Assembly: GCA_036936605.1 (NCBI GenBank) | Contig: JAUPFV010000003.1 | Coordinates: forward strand, 107,827,278-107,891,277 | Length of the DNA: 64,000 nucleotides | Source: Limnanthes douglasii subsp. nivea | Taxonomy: Eukaryota; Streptophyta; Magnoliopsida; Brassicales; Limnanthaceae | Direction: 5' to 3' | Part shown: piece by piece, positions 48,060 through 57,218 of the stretch | Numbering within the stretch: position 1 is the stretch's first letter | How the letters are laid out: every line of letters begins with the position of its first letter | Translations under genes and position numbers: made by a program | Notes under the pieces: generated by a model | Databases searched by the model: none | The model's input: only the letters and a program-made list of their open reading frames with translations | Told to the model about the DNA's origin: nothing

Positions 48060-48900
48060 TGAAATATAAGATTGGTCCATCCCTTTCCTCAGATATTGAC
48101 TCAATGTAATTTCCCATAATTGGGCAAGTCCCATAATATTTCTTATTCTAATTCATCATCTCATGCTACTAACATACTTTATCTTATATGCATTGATCAA
48201 ATGAGGACTTGCTCTCATTCAAAAACTAAGTATGGATTCAAATATCATATCTTTATCTTAGATGATTTACTACGTACATAGATCTATCCATTAAAACAAT
48301 TGAGTGATGCATTTGAAATTCTTGTTCACTTTGAAAAGCTTATTAAAACTCTGTTTGAAATAAAAATAAAAATAATTCAGGCTAACGGGGAGGTGAGTTC
48401 ATAGCCTTTTTATCACTTACAAATAGTTTAGAATTCACCTAAGAACTTATTGTCCTCACATTTATGCCAATATGGTAGGGAAGAGAAGAAGCATATACAC
48501 ATTGTGGAAACTGGTTTGACCTTGTTGGCTCAATCAAAATTACATCTTACTTGGTATGAGTATTTATCTACTACTACCTTTCTTAATAATGGGCTTCCTA
48601 CTCATGTTTTAAATCGCCAAACACTATAGCACGGATAACCATACTACTATTTTCTAAGAGTTTTTGCTTATGCCTATTTTCCATGAATTTGACCCTATAA
48701 AAACAAAACTTACAGTTTCATTCTTTAAAGTGTGTGTTCATATGGTATTCATCGACACATAAAAGGGTAAAAGTTTCTAACTTCTACTTGGGAGGTCTAT
48801 ATATAACTAGAAATGTAATTGTTCATGAACACAAGTTTCTGTGTCATACACACTTCCTAATTACTAGATAGTTTGGGTCTTTTGTTTGTGTCATATCTAA
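48060..48900 (+). pseudogene. Old copia: integrase (broken)
   Basis: Only the back half is readable: 'LRTYCPHIYANM' near 48440 (canonical SCPHTPQQNG), then 'KRRSIYTLWKLV' and 'YLLLPFLIMGFLLMF' (canonical YLINRLPTxxL). Then 'FFKVCVHMVFIDT' near 48720 (the 'KCVFLGYS' region). Catalytic residues cannot all be placed. Many stops. Confidence 0.7.
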
Positions 48901-49340
48901 GTTGGTCCTCTACTTGTCCTAGGTTTGAAGAAAAAATTGATCAATCAAAGTAATCCAGTCATATCTCAGGTAAGTCTAGTGAAAAAATTAAAATTGCCAA
49001 TTTTGAGTTCTGCAACGCTGCATACCCAGCCATCCACCACAGATCATGAACAAAACTAGCACACAAACAGCTCAGCTATAGGATACGTTCAAACTTCATC
49101 AATTCACACACAGATTGTAACATAAACTCTAACCCGAACATACAACCATCACATAACACTTACAAAGTTACTTTAGAGTAAAAAAAAAACTCCAGCAACA
49201 ATAAATTACATATAGATCATACATTTCCTAACCAAACCACATATAATATACATATCATGTCACACACATCAGACATAGACCTAACTTTCAAATAAAATTA
49301 TCCATATTGTACATTATCAAACACAAAATATACATAAACT

Positions 49341-50310
49341 ATGGCCAAAGATAGAATATCCAAGCCAAAATCCCTATATAATGGCCTAACTACCACATAT
49401 TTTTCCTTGCCTAGTGAACCATCTAAGTTTCCTGATGCAATTTCCAACCCAAATTGGAAACATGTTATGCAAGTAGAGTTTAAGGCTTTACAACAAAATC
49501 AAACTTGGATATTCACTCCATGGATCTCCACTATAAACATTGTGGGTTGCAAATCGTTATATAAGTTGAAGTGTGCACTAGATGGGTCATTACACATGTA
49601 TAAGGCTCGCTTAGTTGTTAAGGGGTTCCATCAGTCTCCTGGTGTGGATTTTGATGAGATATTTAGTTATGTTTTTAAGGCCAAAACTATGAGACTTGTA
49701 CTCAATATTATTTTGTCAAAAAACTAGGATGTCCTACATTTAGATATCAGTAATGCATTATTAAATGGGTTTTAAAAGAGATTGATTATATGACGCAACG
49801 TCATGGATTTGAAGACCCCTTTAAGCCATAACATATTTGTAGACTCAATAAAGCCTTATATGGTTTAAAATAATCTCATATAGCATCATATTCTAGACTG
49901 AAAGGTGTTCTTTTTAATGGGTTTTTTAAAACTTTAATTTAGATTATTCTATACTTTTCAATGTGTACACATGTAATTCTAACTATCCTAATGTATGTTG
50001 ACGACATAATTGTTACATGGAATATGTCACATCACTTTCATACATTCATTAAGAGACTACACTCTACTTTTCATTGAAAAATATTGGAGCATTTACATTT
50101 ATTTCTGAGAATGGAGATTGTCATGGATATTATTAGTCTTTACATTACACATAATAATTATATTGAAGACTTACTTGTCTCTGCTGGAATGTTCACTTCC
50201 AAACCGTGTGACACCCTATTGATAGTTGGTCAGATCTCTTCTCTTCACGATGATGTTCTCTTAGCTGGTTCTATATTATATAAAACTTTATTAGGTTTCT
50301 TTTAATATAT
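49341..50310 (+). pseudogene. Old copia: reverse transcriptase (broken)
   Basis: The open frame 49341-49727 reads 'MQVEFKALQQNQTWIF', 'VGCKSLYKLKCALDGSLHMYKARLVVKGFHQSPGVDFDEIFSYVFKAKTMRLVLN', a textbook start of the copia RVT_2 domain. Downstream, 'MYVDDIIVTW' (near 49990) preserves YVDD in another frame. 'LHLFLRMEIV' and 'YIEDLLVSAGMFTSKPCDTLL' with 'SILYKTLLGF' follow at 50084-50305. At least three frame changes and stops. This is the domain that the young nested copia lacks. Confidence 0.88.
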
Positions 50311-50329
50311 ATTAAATACCAAAATCGAC

Positions 50330-50930
50330 ATAGCATTTGTGGTGAAGAAATTATGCTAGTTCTTACAAGCTCCTGCCCCTGCTAATTTAAGATTTGTAAA
50401 GAGAGGTCTTGCGACACTTGTTTGGTATAATGTTTTTTGGACTCTTCATCAAACCTTCGCCTCAGCTTTGTCTCATGGTTTTTCCAGTGCTGACTAGGGT
50501 AGCTCGTTACTGCAAATCAGTTGGAGATTATTGTGTGTCCCTTGGGATTCCTTGATTTCCTCGTCTTTCAAGAAGCAGCAAGTGGTGGTATGTTCAAGCA
50601 CTGACTGTGAATATCAGGATTTAGCTAATCTACCTTTTGAGTCATCGAAGATACAATCAGCTTTCCGTGAGCTCCTAATTCCTCTTCTTCGCGCGCCTGT
50701 TGTTTAGTGTGACAACTTTGGAGTGTGTCACTTTCTTCGAACCCAGTATTCCATAAACGCACCAATCACATCAAATTCGATGTGCATTTTATTCGTGACC
50801 AGGTTTTTATGCCGAGCACTTGAAATCTGCTACATTCTTTCACATGAATCTTTTATGGAACCATTATGTCACGTTGCTCCGTGTTTTTTCGCAAAACTCT
50901 ACTTTCGATTCTTTTCGCTTTGTTTGAAAG
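50330..50930 (+). pseudogene. Old copia: RNase H (broken)
   Basis: Traces of 'DIAFVVKKLC', 'FSSADxGSSLL' (canonical SDADWAG), 'SLISSSFKKQQVVVCSSTDCEYQDLANL' (canonical ISWSSKKQxTVSRSSTEAEYRALA) and 'CDNFGVCHF' (canonical CDNxSAxxL), in shifting frames. The E of 'TEAEY' is changed (DCEY). Ends at the purine tract before 50935. Confidence 0.75.
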
Positions 50931-50934
50931 GGAA

Positions 50935-51090
50935 TGTTAAAATAAAAAAAAAGATGAAAAGAATTAAAAATAATATTTGATGAAACTATGACTAAAGAAC
51001 TAAAATCTAAAAAAATGCTTGCTAATAAAGATTTAGAAGGAATCAAACTTGAACCGCTGGCCTGAAACATAAACTCGATAACTCTAAAAT
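50935..51090 (+). repeat. 3' LTR of old copia element, part 1
   Basis: Starts 'tgttaaaataa' after the purine tract and runs to 'ctctaaaat', the 9-bp target duplicated by the Mutator-type insertion. Continues at 52578. Confidence 0.7.
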
Positions 51091-51556
51091 GGCCAAAGCT
51101 ATTTCCTCCATGTTATTTTTTATTTCCTCCATCTTTCAAACTTTCAAAAACACTAGTGACTTGCTTTTACCAAATTACCCTTATTTTTTATTTCAAATTT
51201 ATCACTAGATGCCATTTATCTAATTAAAAGTCTTATATGAAAAAACACAGCATTAACCTAACTTTAATCCAAGATATATGATTCTACCTCTAAAATTAAC
51301 CCTAAAACAAAGAACTTCAATTTTATTGAAGATTAATCATGGAAAATGAAGAAACCCAAACAAAGCCGGAGAACAGCACTCAATCGACAAACAATGTAAT
51401 TTAAACTTGTTTTTACGTTTTACAACTTCGTAGCTTGAAAATACCTATTTCGAAACTTATTTTTTTTCAGCTAAACCCGTTTTTACAGTTCTGAAAAAAA
51501 AAACAACTATTTCCGAGCAGAGAATTAGGAATTAGGTGTAATTTTTTTTTAAAAAA

Positions 51557-51735
51557 TGTGCATCTGATTCCGAGAGGGCCACTCGGAATCAGTTGCAATT
51601 TAAAAAAAATGTGCAACTGATTCCGAAAGGGCCACTCGGAATCAGTTGCAAACCCTTTATCTCGTTAGATTATGTGATAATTTGTTTACTGGGACATTGC
51701 ACTTGATTCCAAGTGGCCCTCTCGGAATCAAGTGT
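51557..51735. repeat. Three related hairpins inside the Mutator-type element
   Basis: Hairpin 1 at 51557-51597 and hairpin 2 at 51610-51651 share arms 'ctgattccgag/ctcggaatcag' around an 'agggcca' loop. Hairpin 3 at 51697-51735 has the loop in the opposite sense ('gtggccc') with arms 'cttgattcc/ggaatcaag'. Spacing is uneven. Confidence 0.85.
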
Positions 51736-52038
51736 AAAACACCAGTGTAAGAAAAGCATGGTGCTCGCTATTAAATATAATCAACCTATTGTCGTCTTCA
51801 ATTCTATGATAAATAAGATACGAAAAAAGTAGGCAACATAATTTATTTGTATACATGTCTACACCTAAACCTGTTTGCTACCAAGTGTTAACGATCTTTT
51901 AGCATTTACCGTATTCAATAGTTCAACCAAAGGTGCACTTACGGAGACGTAGTACAAACTTCTAATCCCTGTTTTATAACCACCTAAAAGGTTCTTCTTT
52001 TTTCTACCATCCATCTACAATATCAATCACACACACTA

Positions 52039-52125
52039 TTCTGAATTTTTTTTTCCCACTGAGCATGTGATTCAGAGTAGGGCACTCAGAATCACATGCT
52101 CAGTGGGCAAAAAAAAAATCAGAAC
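52039..52125. repeat. Near-perfect ~85-bp palindrome inside the Mutator-type element
   Basis: The left arm 'cccactgagcatgtgattc' and right arm 'gaatcacatgctcagtggg' are exact 19-bp complements. Pairing extends outward through T9/A10 runs and 'ttctga/tcagaa', and inward through 'gag/ctc' after one mismatch, leaving a small loop around 52080. Confidence 0.9.
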
Positions 52126-52577
52126 AGTAGGATATCCCAAGGCGAACCCAAGATCAAACCCTAATCGATTCTAACAATGAAATCAAACCCCAAATGAAAC
52201 CCTAATCGAATCTAACATAGAAATCTAACTTCAAATCCTAATCGAAATCGAACAACAAAATCTAACTACAAACCCTAAATTTGATAATGGGGAAGAACCT
52301 AGAATTTCTTTCTCCAAGCTTTCTCTATCTTCGAATCAGCTGTTGTAAGGTAGTGATAAGTGAAAAATGGGTTTTCTTCTTTGTAAGGTAGTTCTCTAGG
52401 GGGAAGAATGGGTTTTGTTGTACTAAATTGGATGGGTATGTTAGGGTAATAGTTTTGTGAAGAAAAAATGGGTAAAATGGCAATTTTGTAACTTCATTTA
52501 TGGAGGAAATAACATCATGGAGGATTTTTCAAATGATGGAGGAAATAAAAAATAACTTGGAGGAAATAGTTTTGACC

Positions 52578-52779
52578 CTCTAAAATAGCTGAACACAAAT
52601 CTTAAATCTGTGAAGCCTTTGGATTAGTGTAAGGCTGAAGCAAATAAGTAAGTCCAAGTCCACAGTCACAATTGATACTTACATATTTAATAAGCCCAAG
52701 CCCACCATCACAATTAATACTACTTATTTAATACTCTAGAGATATTATAAGCTTTGTTAAGCAAGAGTAACGCTAGAAC
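52578..52779 (+). repeat. 3' LTR of old copia element, part 2
   Basis: Continues the LTR after the Mutator-type element ('aagcctttggattagtg', 'aagtccaagtccacagtcacaattgatac'). It ends with 'agaac' (52775-52779), the 5-bp target duplicated by the young copia. A short internal doubling of 'taataagcccaagcccac...acaatt.atact' is visible. Confidence 0.7.
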
Positions 52780-52793
52780 TGTTGTGAATGAGT

Positions 52794-52866
52794 CGAATAG
52801 TGCCTTGACAGTGTACTGTGTCCGGCAGTTCGAATAGTGCCTTGACAGTGTACTGTGTCCGGCAGG
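52794..52866 (+). repeat. 37-bp U3 tandem repeat, two copies (5' LTR)
   Basis: Unit: 'ttcgaatagtgccttgacag' followed by 'tgtactgtgtccggcag'. Each unit contains the small dyad ACAGT-GT-ACTGT. Tandem U3 repeats act as transcriptional activating elements in tobacco Tnt1 and Tto1 (known), so a similar enhancer role is possible here (inference). Confidence 0.9.
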
Positions 52867-52961
52867 ACAGTATGATAATGATATTGTCCAATCACTTCAA
52901 AAGAGCTAGTCCAGTGGTATGAGCCCATTAGGCCCATAGTCTAGTAAGTCTATTAATTCCC

Positions 52962-52968
52962 TATAAAT
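52962..52968 (+). promoter_or_regulatory. TATA box in young copia 5' LTR
   Basis: 'ccctataaatag' in U3, matched at 56614-56620 in the 3' LTR. Position relative to the tandem repeats is as expected for a copia promoter. Confidence 0.75.
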
Positions 52969-53168
52969 AGATTACTAGGGCGACACAAAACACAATCTGA
53001 AATCTGTAACCTTTTCTATCATAGTGAAACTCTTTTCTCTGGCGGCGCCCGTGGACGTAGACAATTGTCGAACCACGTTAAATCCTGTGTTTCATTTAAA
53101 TCTTTCATTCACATATATTCTGTGCTTGAGCCATTTAGTGATAATTGCATAGTATTTTATAACAAAAT

Positions 53169-53180
53169 TGGTATCAGAGC
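53169..53180 (+). promoter_or_regulatory. Primer binding site, initiator tRNA-Met type
   Basis: 'tggtatcagagc' is complementary to the 3' end of plant initiator tRNA-Met, the usual copia primer. It begins 5 bp after the 5' LTR. Confidence 0.95.
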
Positions 53181-53220
53181 CACGTGGTGAAATTAGGGCT
53201 TTTGCAATTAGGGTTTCACA

Positions 53221-56200
53221 ATGGCGTCTACAACAACAAAATACATGATTGAAAAATTTGATGGGGGATCCAGCTTTGCGTTGTGGAAGATTAAACTGAA
53301 ATCTTCATTGGTACTGCAAGGGCTGTGGAAGGCTGTGGAGAATAAGTTACCAGAAGAGATGAAAGAAGAGGAGAAACAAGATCTTCAAGAAAGGGCTTTG
53401 TGCTGGATTTTAATGAGTGTGAACGACAATGTGCTTCGCGAGATTAGTGGTGAGAAGACTGCTGCCTGCGCATGGAGAAAGCTATGAGATCTTTACTCAG
53501 AGAAATCAGTAGTAAACCGATTATATTTGAAGAAACGTTTGTATGATTTCAGATTGAAAGAAGGTATGTCCATAACAGAGCACCTAGATAATTTTAAATC
53601 AATTATAATGGACTTGGAGAATATAGATATCAATATTGAGGATGAGGATCAAGCTTTGTTTGTATTGAGATCGTTACCAGCCCCCTATGAAAACTTCGTA
53701 GATACCATTATGTATGGTAAGGATAAGTTATCGCTAGCAGATGTCAAAGGGGCACTGAAATCAAAAGAGATGAGACAGTTGCCGCCAGACAATCAAGCTG
53801 AAGGGGAAGGTCTTATGACTAGGGGAAAATCTAAAAGCAAAGCAAGTTCTTTAAGAAGGAAGAACTTGAGGTCCAAGTCAAGGGTGAAGCACTCAAACTG
53901 TTATGAATGCGGTGAGCAGGGTCATTATAGGAGAGATTGTCCGAAACTGAATGGTAAGAAGGGAAATCAAAAGGAAAATGCAGCAAACATTGTTGAAGGT
54001 GTGAACGATTCCGACGATAGTGAAAACAGTGGTAAAGGAGATGTATTGTCCGTGAGTTCAGACTTTGGGCAAAACTCTTGGGTACTTGATACTGGCGCTA
54101 CATATCACATGTGTCAGTTCAAGCAGTGGTTTGATACGTACAAGCCAATGCAGGGAACTGTCTATTTAGGGAACAATCATTCGTTGGCTGTTGGTGGTAT
54201 TGGTAACGTCAGAATCAGAATGTTTGACGGGGTTGTTAGAATCTTGACGTGCTGGCATGTTCCTGGGTTAAAAAGAAACCTGATTTCTCTTGGGACTCTA
54301 GACTCTCGGGGTTACAAGTACCATGCAGAAAATGGTGTAATCAAAGTGACAAAAGGCTCAATGGTATGCATGAAAGGTAGTTTGCAGAAGGGTCTTTACA
54401 TTCTCCAGGGGAGTGTTGTTATGGGAGATGCTGCAGTAGCATCATCAGGGAGTAATAGCCAAAGTAGGCAGGATCAAAATAAGTTGTGGCATTGGCGTCT
54501 TGGTCACATGAGTGACAGAGGATTAGCTGTTTTGGGAAAGAGAGATTTGTTGAAAGGGTATAAAGCAGAATCATTGGGATTGTGTGAGCACTGTGTGTTT
54601 GGTAAACAAACTAGAGTCAAATTCAGCAAATCGGCTGTAAGAAAGACTAAAGGCACAATGGACTACATTCACTTAGATCTTTGGGGTCCAAACAGAATTC
54701 CATCCAAGAGCGGAGCCAGATACTACATGAGTTTGATTGATGATTATTCAAGGATGGTGTGGGTTTACTTTCTGAAAACGAAAGATGAGGCATATTCAAC
54801 CTTTGTCAAATGGAAGACGATGATTGAGAAGCAAACGGGAAGAAAAATCAAACGTCTTAGGACAGATAATGGGTTAGAATATTGCAGTCGTGAGTTCAAC
54901 GAGTTCTGCGAAGCTGAGGGAATAGTGCGCCATCGCACTTGTTCTAGAACACCACAACAGAATGGAGTCGCAGAAAGAATGGACAGAACGCTTTGTGACA
55001 AGGCACAAAGTATGCTTTCACATTCCGGTGTGGGAAAGGATTTTTGGGCTGAAGCTATCAATACAGCGTGTTACTTGGTGAATCGGTCTCCATCAACGGC
55101 TATTGATTGTAAAACTCTTTTTGAGATTTGGTCTGGATCGTCGGCTGATTATGAACATTTGAGGGTGTTTGGTTGTCCTGCGTATGCTCATGTGAGAGAT
55201 GGTAAGCTTGAGCCGAGGGCAAAGAGATGCATATTTCTAGGATATGCTACTGGAGTGAAGGGATATAGGTTATGGTGTACCTCTCCAAAGTCTCCAGGTT
55301 TTCTCATCAGTAGGGACGTTACTTTTAATGAGTTTGCTTCGATAGACAGTCAGAAGGAAGTAGGAGAAATGGTCGAATCAGGATCGGTTGTGAGTAAACA
55401 GGTGGAGCTTGAAGTAGAAGCAGTTCCTAGCAGGTCCAATAATTCAAGTGGTTCTGAGGTGGATCCAGAATCAGGAGGTGAAGCGTCAGCATCAGATAAT
55501 AGTGACGATGATGCGCCTGAACCAGAACAACAACCTTATAGCATAGCATTGGGCAGAGAAAGAAGAGATATTAGACTTCCAAAAAGGTATGTGAATCTAG
55601 TTGCATATGCTCTGTTAGTTGCAGAAGAAGTTGAGATGCAGGAACCTAGTAGCTACAGAGAAGCTATAGCGAGTTCAGAGGCAGATCAATGGATTGGTGC
55701 TATAGGGGAACAGATTGAATCTCTTCAAAAGAATACTGTGAACGTTGGCTTAACTTTTAACAAAACCGATATTGGTGAATCGCTGAATGATGTTGCAGGA
55801 TCATTGGTTGGTTTTGTTGATTCTGATTTTGCAGGTGATATGGATAAAAGAAGATCTCTGACAGGATATGTATTTACTCTAGCTGGGAGTGCGATCAGTT
55901 GGAAAGCACAGTTGCAAGCTACTGTAGCTTTGTCTACAACAGAGGCAGAGTACATGGCGGTAACAGAAGCAGTTAAAGAGGCAATATGGTTGCAAGGTTT
56001 GGTGGCAGATTTGGGCTTGGATAGGACTACTACAAAAGTGTTTTGTGACAGTCAAAGCGCCATACACCTTACAGGGAACCAGATGTACCATGAGCGTACA
56101 AAGCACATAGATGTCAGGTATCATTTTATTCGTGATATAATATCAAAGGGAATTGTTGATGTGAAGAAAGTGTCTACACACGATAATCCAGCAGATATAA

Positions 56201-56271
56201 TGACCAAGACAGTATCAGTTCGAAAGTTTAGGGAATGCCTAAACTGGATCGGTGTTCGCAGTATAGAGTGA
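53221..56271 (+). pseudogene. Copia polyprotein gag-PR-IN-RH, RT domain absent, one nonsense codon
   Basis: ATG at 53221 follows the primer site and starts 'MASTTTKYMIEKFDGGSSF'. The frame is open for 1016 codons apart from TGA at 53485-53487 ('WRKL*DLYSEKS'). In order: Gag with '[15 protein letters not shown]'; zinc knuckle '[14 protein letters not shown]' (53899-53940); protease '[12 protein letters not shown]' (near 54085); integrase HHCC ('HWRLGHMS', 'CEHCVFGKQ'); integrase core D-D-35-E ('HLDLWGP', 'RTDNGLEY', '[11 protein letters not shown]'); then '[11 protein letters not shown]' joined directly to 'VNVGLTF'. RNase H follows with all catalytic acids ('VDSDFAGD', 'TEAEYMA', 'FCDSQSA', '[10 protein letters not shown]'). 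About 300 residues containing the whole RVT_2 domain and its YVDD are missing between 'LQKN' and 'VGL', yet the frame is kept. Confidence 0.95.
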
Positions 56272-56344
56272 ATGCCTTAAGGGCATTTGGTGAGTCAGAA
56301 GAAGAGAAGATTCTTTGTTGATAGTGAAGAAAGGATATTCGCCT

Positions 56345-56357
56345 TAAGGGGAAGATT
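56345..56357 (+). promoter_or_regulatory. Polypurine tract of young copia
   Basis: 'aaggggaagatt' immediately before the 3' LTR. It primes plus-strand DNA synthesis in LTR retroelements. Confidence 0.8.
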
Positions 56358-56816
56358 TGTTGTGAATGAGTCGAATAGTGCCTTGACAGTGTACTGTGTC
56401 CGGCAATTCGAATAGTGCCTTGACAGTGTACTGTGTCCGGCAGTTCGAATAGTGCCTTGACAGTGTACTGTGTCCGGCAGTTCGAATAGTGCCTTGACAG
56501 TGTACTGTGTCCGGCAGGACAGTATGATAATGATATTGTCCAATCACTTCAAAAGAGCTAGTCCAGTGGTATGAGCCCATTAGGCCCATAGTCTAGTAAG
56601 TCTATTAATTCCCTATAAATAGATTACTAGGGCGACACAAAACACAATCTGAAATCTGTAACCTTTTCTATCATAGTGAAACTCTTTTCTCTGGCGGCGC
56701 CCGTGGACGTAGACAATTGTCGAACCACGTTAAATCCTGTGTTTCATTTAAATCTTTCATTCACATATATTCTGTGCTTGAGCCATTTAGTGATAATTGC
56801 ATAGTATTTTATAACA
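56358..56816 (+). repeat. 3' LTR of young copia, with four 37-bp repeats
   Basis: 459 bp. The 74-bp excess over the 5' LTR equals exactly two extra 37-bp units (repeat array about 56372-56518). The first unit ends 'cggcaa' instead of 'cggcag'. Everything from 'gacagtatgataatg' to the end matches the 5' LTR base for base. Confidence 0.97.
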
Positions 56817-56851
56817 AGAACAAATACATATATAAAAATTGTAATGCTATC

Positions 56852-57218
56852 AAAGGTGAAATATAAAAGACAATTCACGGACAATTCAACCACTACAAAT
56901 ATAGTTATGAGAAAGAGCAGCCGAGTTGGTAGAGTACGAACACTTGTGACAAAAATTCATGACTTGGATAAAGGGTTGGTTGAATGAAGTATAAAATTGT
57001 GAGAAGGTCATACTCCCCTTCTAAATGTTGTTTCCATTAATTAAATTCATTTTCCTAAAATGATAACAATAAAAACAAGCGGGCTTTCATATAGTGCAAA
57101 TCGTATTGAGTTGTCCAAACGGTGCAAGTCACAAAAACAAAAACATATTACATGATATTGCTCGATCAACAACAATATGTTAAGAAAGAACAAGGCCTAA
57201 ACACAAAAACTCTAGGCT
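56852..57218. other. Spacer between the nested copia and the ABCG gene
   Basis: Holds a possible degenerate SINE head on the plus strand: A-box-like 'cagccgagttgg' at 56918-56929 and a poor B-box-like 'tcatgacttgg' about 35 bp on. The rest would include the 3' untranslated region of the minus-strand ABCG gene. No canonical AATAAA was seen within the first ~100 bp after its stop. Confidence 0.4.

Larger units (their letters stand above)
51091..52577. mobile_element. Mutator-type non-autonomous DNA transposon (1487 bp)
   Basis: Terminal inverted repeats of about 50 bp (51091-51140 and 52527-52577) read 'ggycaaarctatttcctcca' inward from both ends, with a handful of mismatches. They are flanked by a perfect 9-bp direct repeat 'ctctaaaat' (51082-51090 and 52578-52586). 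A 9-bp target duplication is the mark of the Mutator superfamily. No transposase is encoded. Inside are several strong hairpins and, near the right end on the minus strand, a stretch rich in 'gattagggttt' resembling the leader of a plant gene, so it might carry a captured gene end (inference). A 21-codon plus-strand frame (ATG 51339) ends soon after an 'AAT|GTAATT' that could be a splice donor. Confidence 0.88.
52780..53164 (+). repeat. 5' LTR of young copia
   Basis: 385 bp, TG...CA ends. U3 carries two copies of a 37-bp repeat (about 52794-52866). The TATA box 'tataaat' at 52962-52968 lies about 90 bp after the repeat and would start transcription near 52995. Identical to the 3' LTR apart from repeat number. 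Confidence 0.97.
52780..56816 (+). mobile_element. Young copia retrotransposon lacking reverse transcriptase
   Basis: Complete LTR element of 4037 bp: 5' LTR 52780-53164, primer site 53169-53180, one long frame 53221-56271, polypurine tract, and 3' LTR 56358-56816. It is flanked by 5-bp target duplications 'agaac' (52775-52779 and 56817-56821). The LTRs begin TGTTG and end AACA. Apart from repeat copy number I find essentially one base difference between them, so insertion was recent. The polyprotein belongs to the Tnt1-94-type copia lineage, but RVT_2 is missing. Sits inside the 3' LTR of an older copia element. Confidence 0.97.
46215..56851 (+). mobile_element. Old copia element with two nested insertions
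   Basis: 5' LTR-like 46215-46672, decayed gag-PR-IN-RT-RH on the plus strand (46790-50930), and a 3' LTR split into 50935-51090, 52578-52779 and 56817-56851 by a Mutator-type element and a young copia element. Removing the insertions leaves a 3' LTR collinear with the 5' LTR: 'aaacataaactc.ataac', 'aagcgtttgg..taagtaagtcc.agcccac', 'tttgttaagc' and 'tataaaaattgtaa' occur in both. The 3' LTR is preceded by a purine tract 'gaaaggga' (polypurine tract). LTR divergence is high, so the element is old. Confidence 0.82.

Noticed and set aside
51557..51735. A CRISPR-like array because of regularly repeated palindromes
   Set aside because: Only three units, uneven spacing, eukaryotic transposon context, and no spacer structure.
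56295..56589. Overlapping minus-strand frames with a repeated 12-13-residue motif ('ELPDTVHCQGTIR')
   Set aside because: They are the reverse translation of the 37-bp U3 tandem repeat in the 3' LTR. A 37-bp period shifts frame every unit, so this is not a protein repeat under selection.
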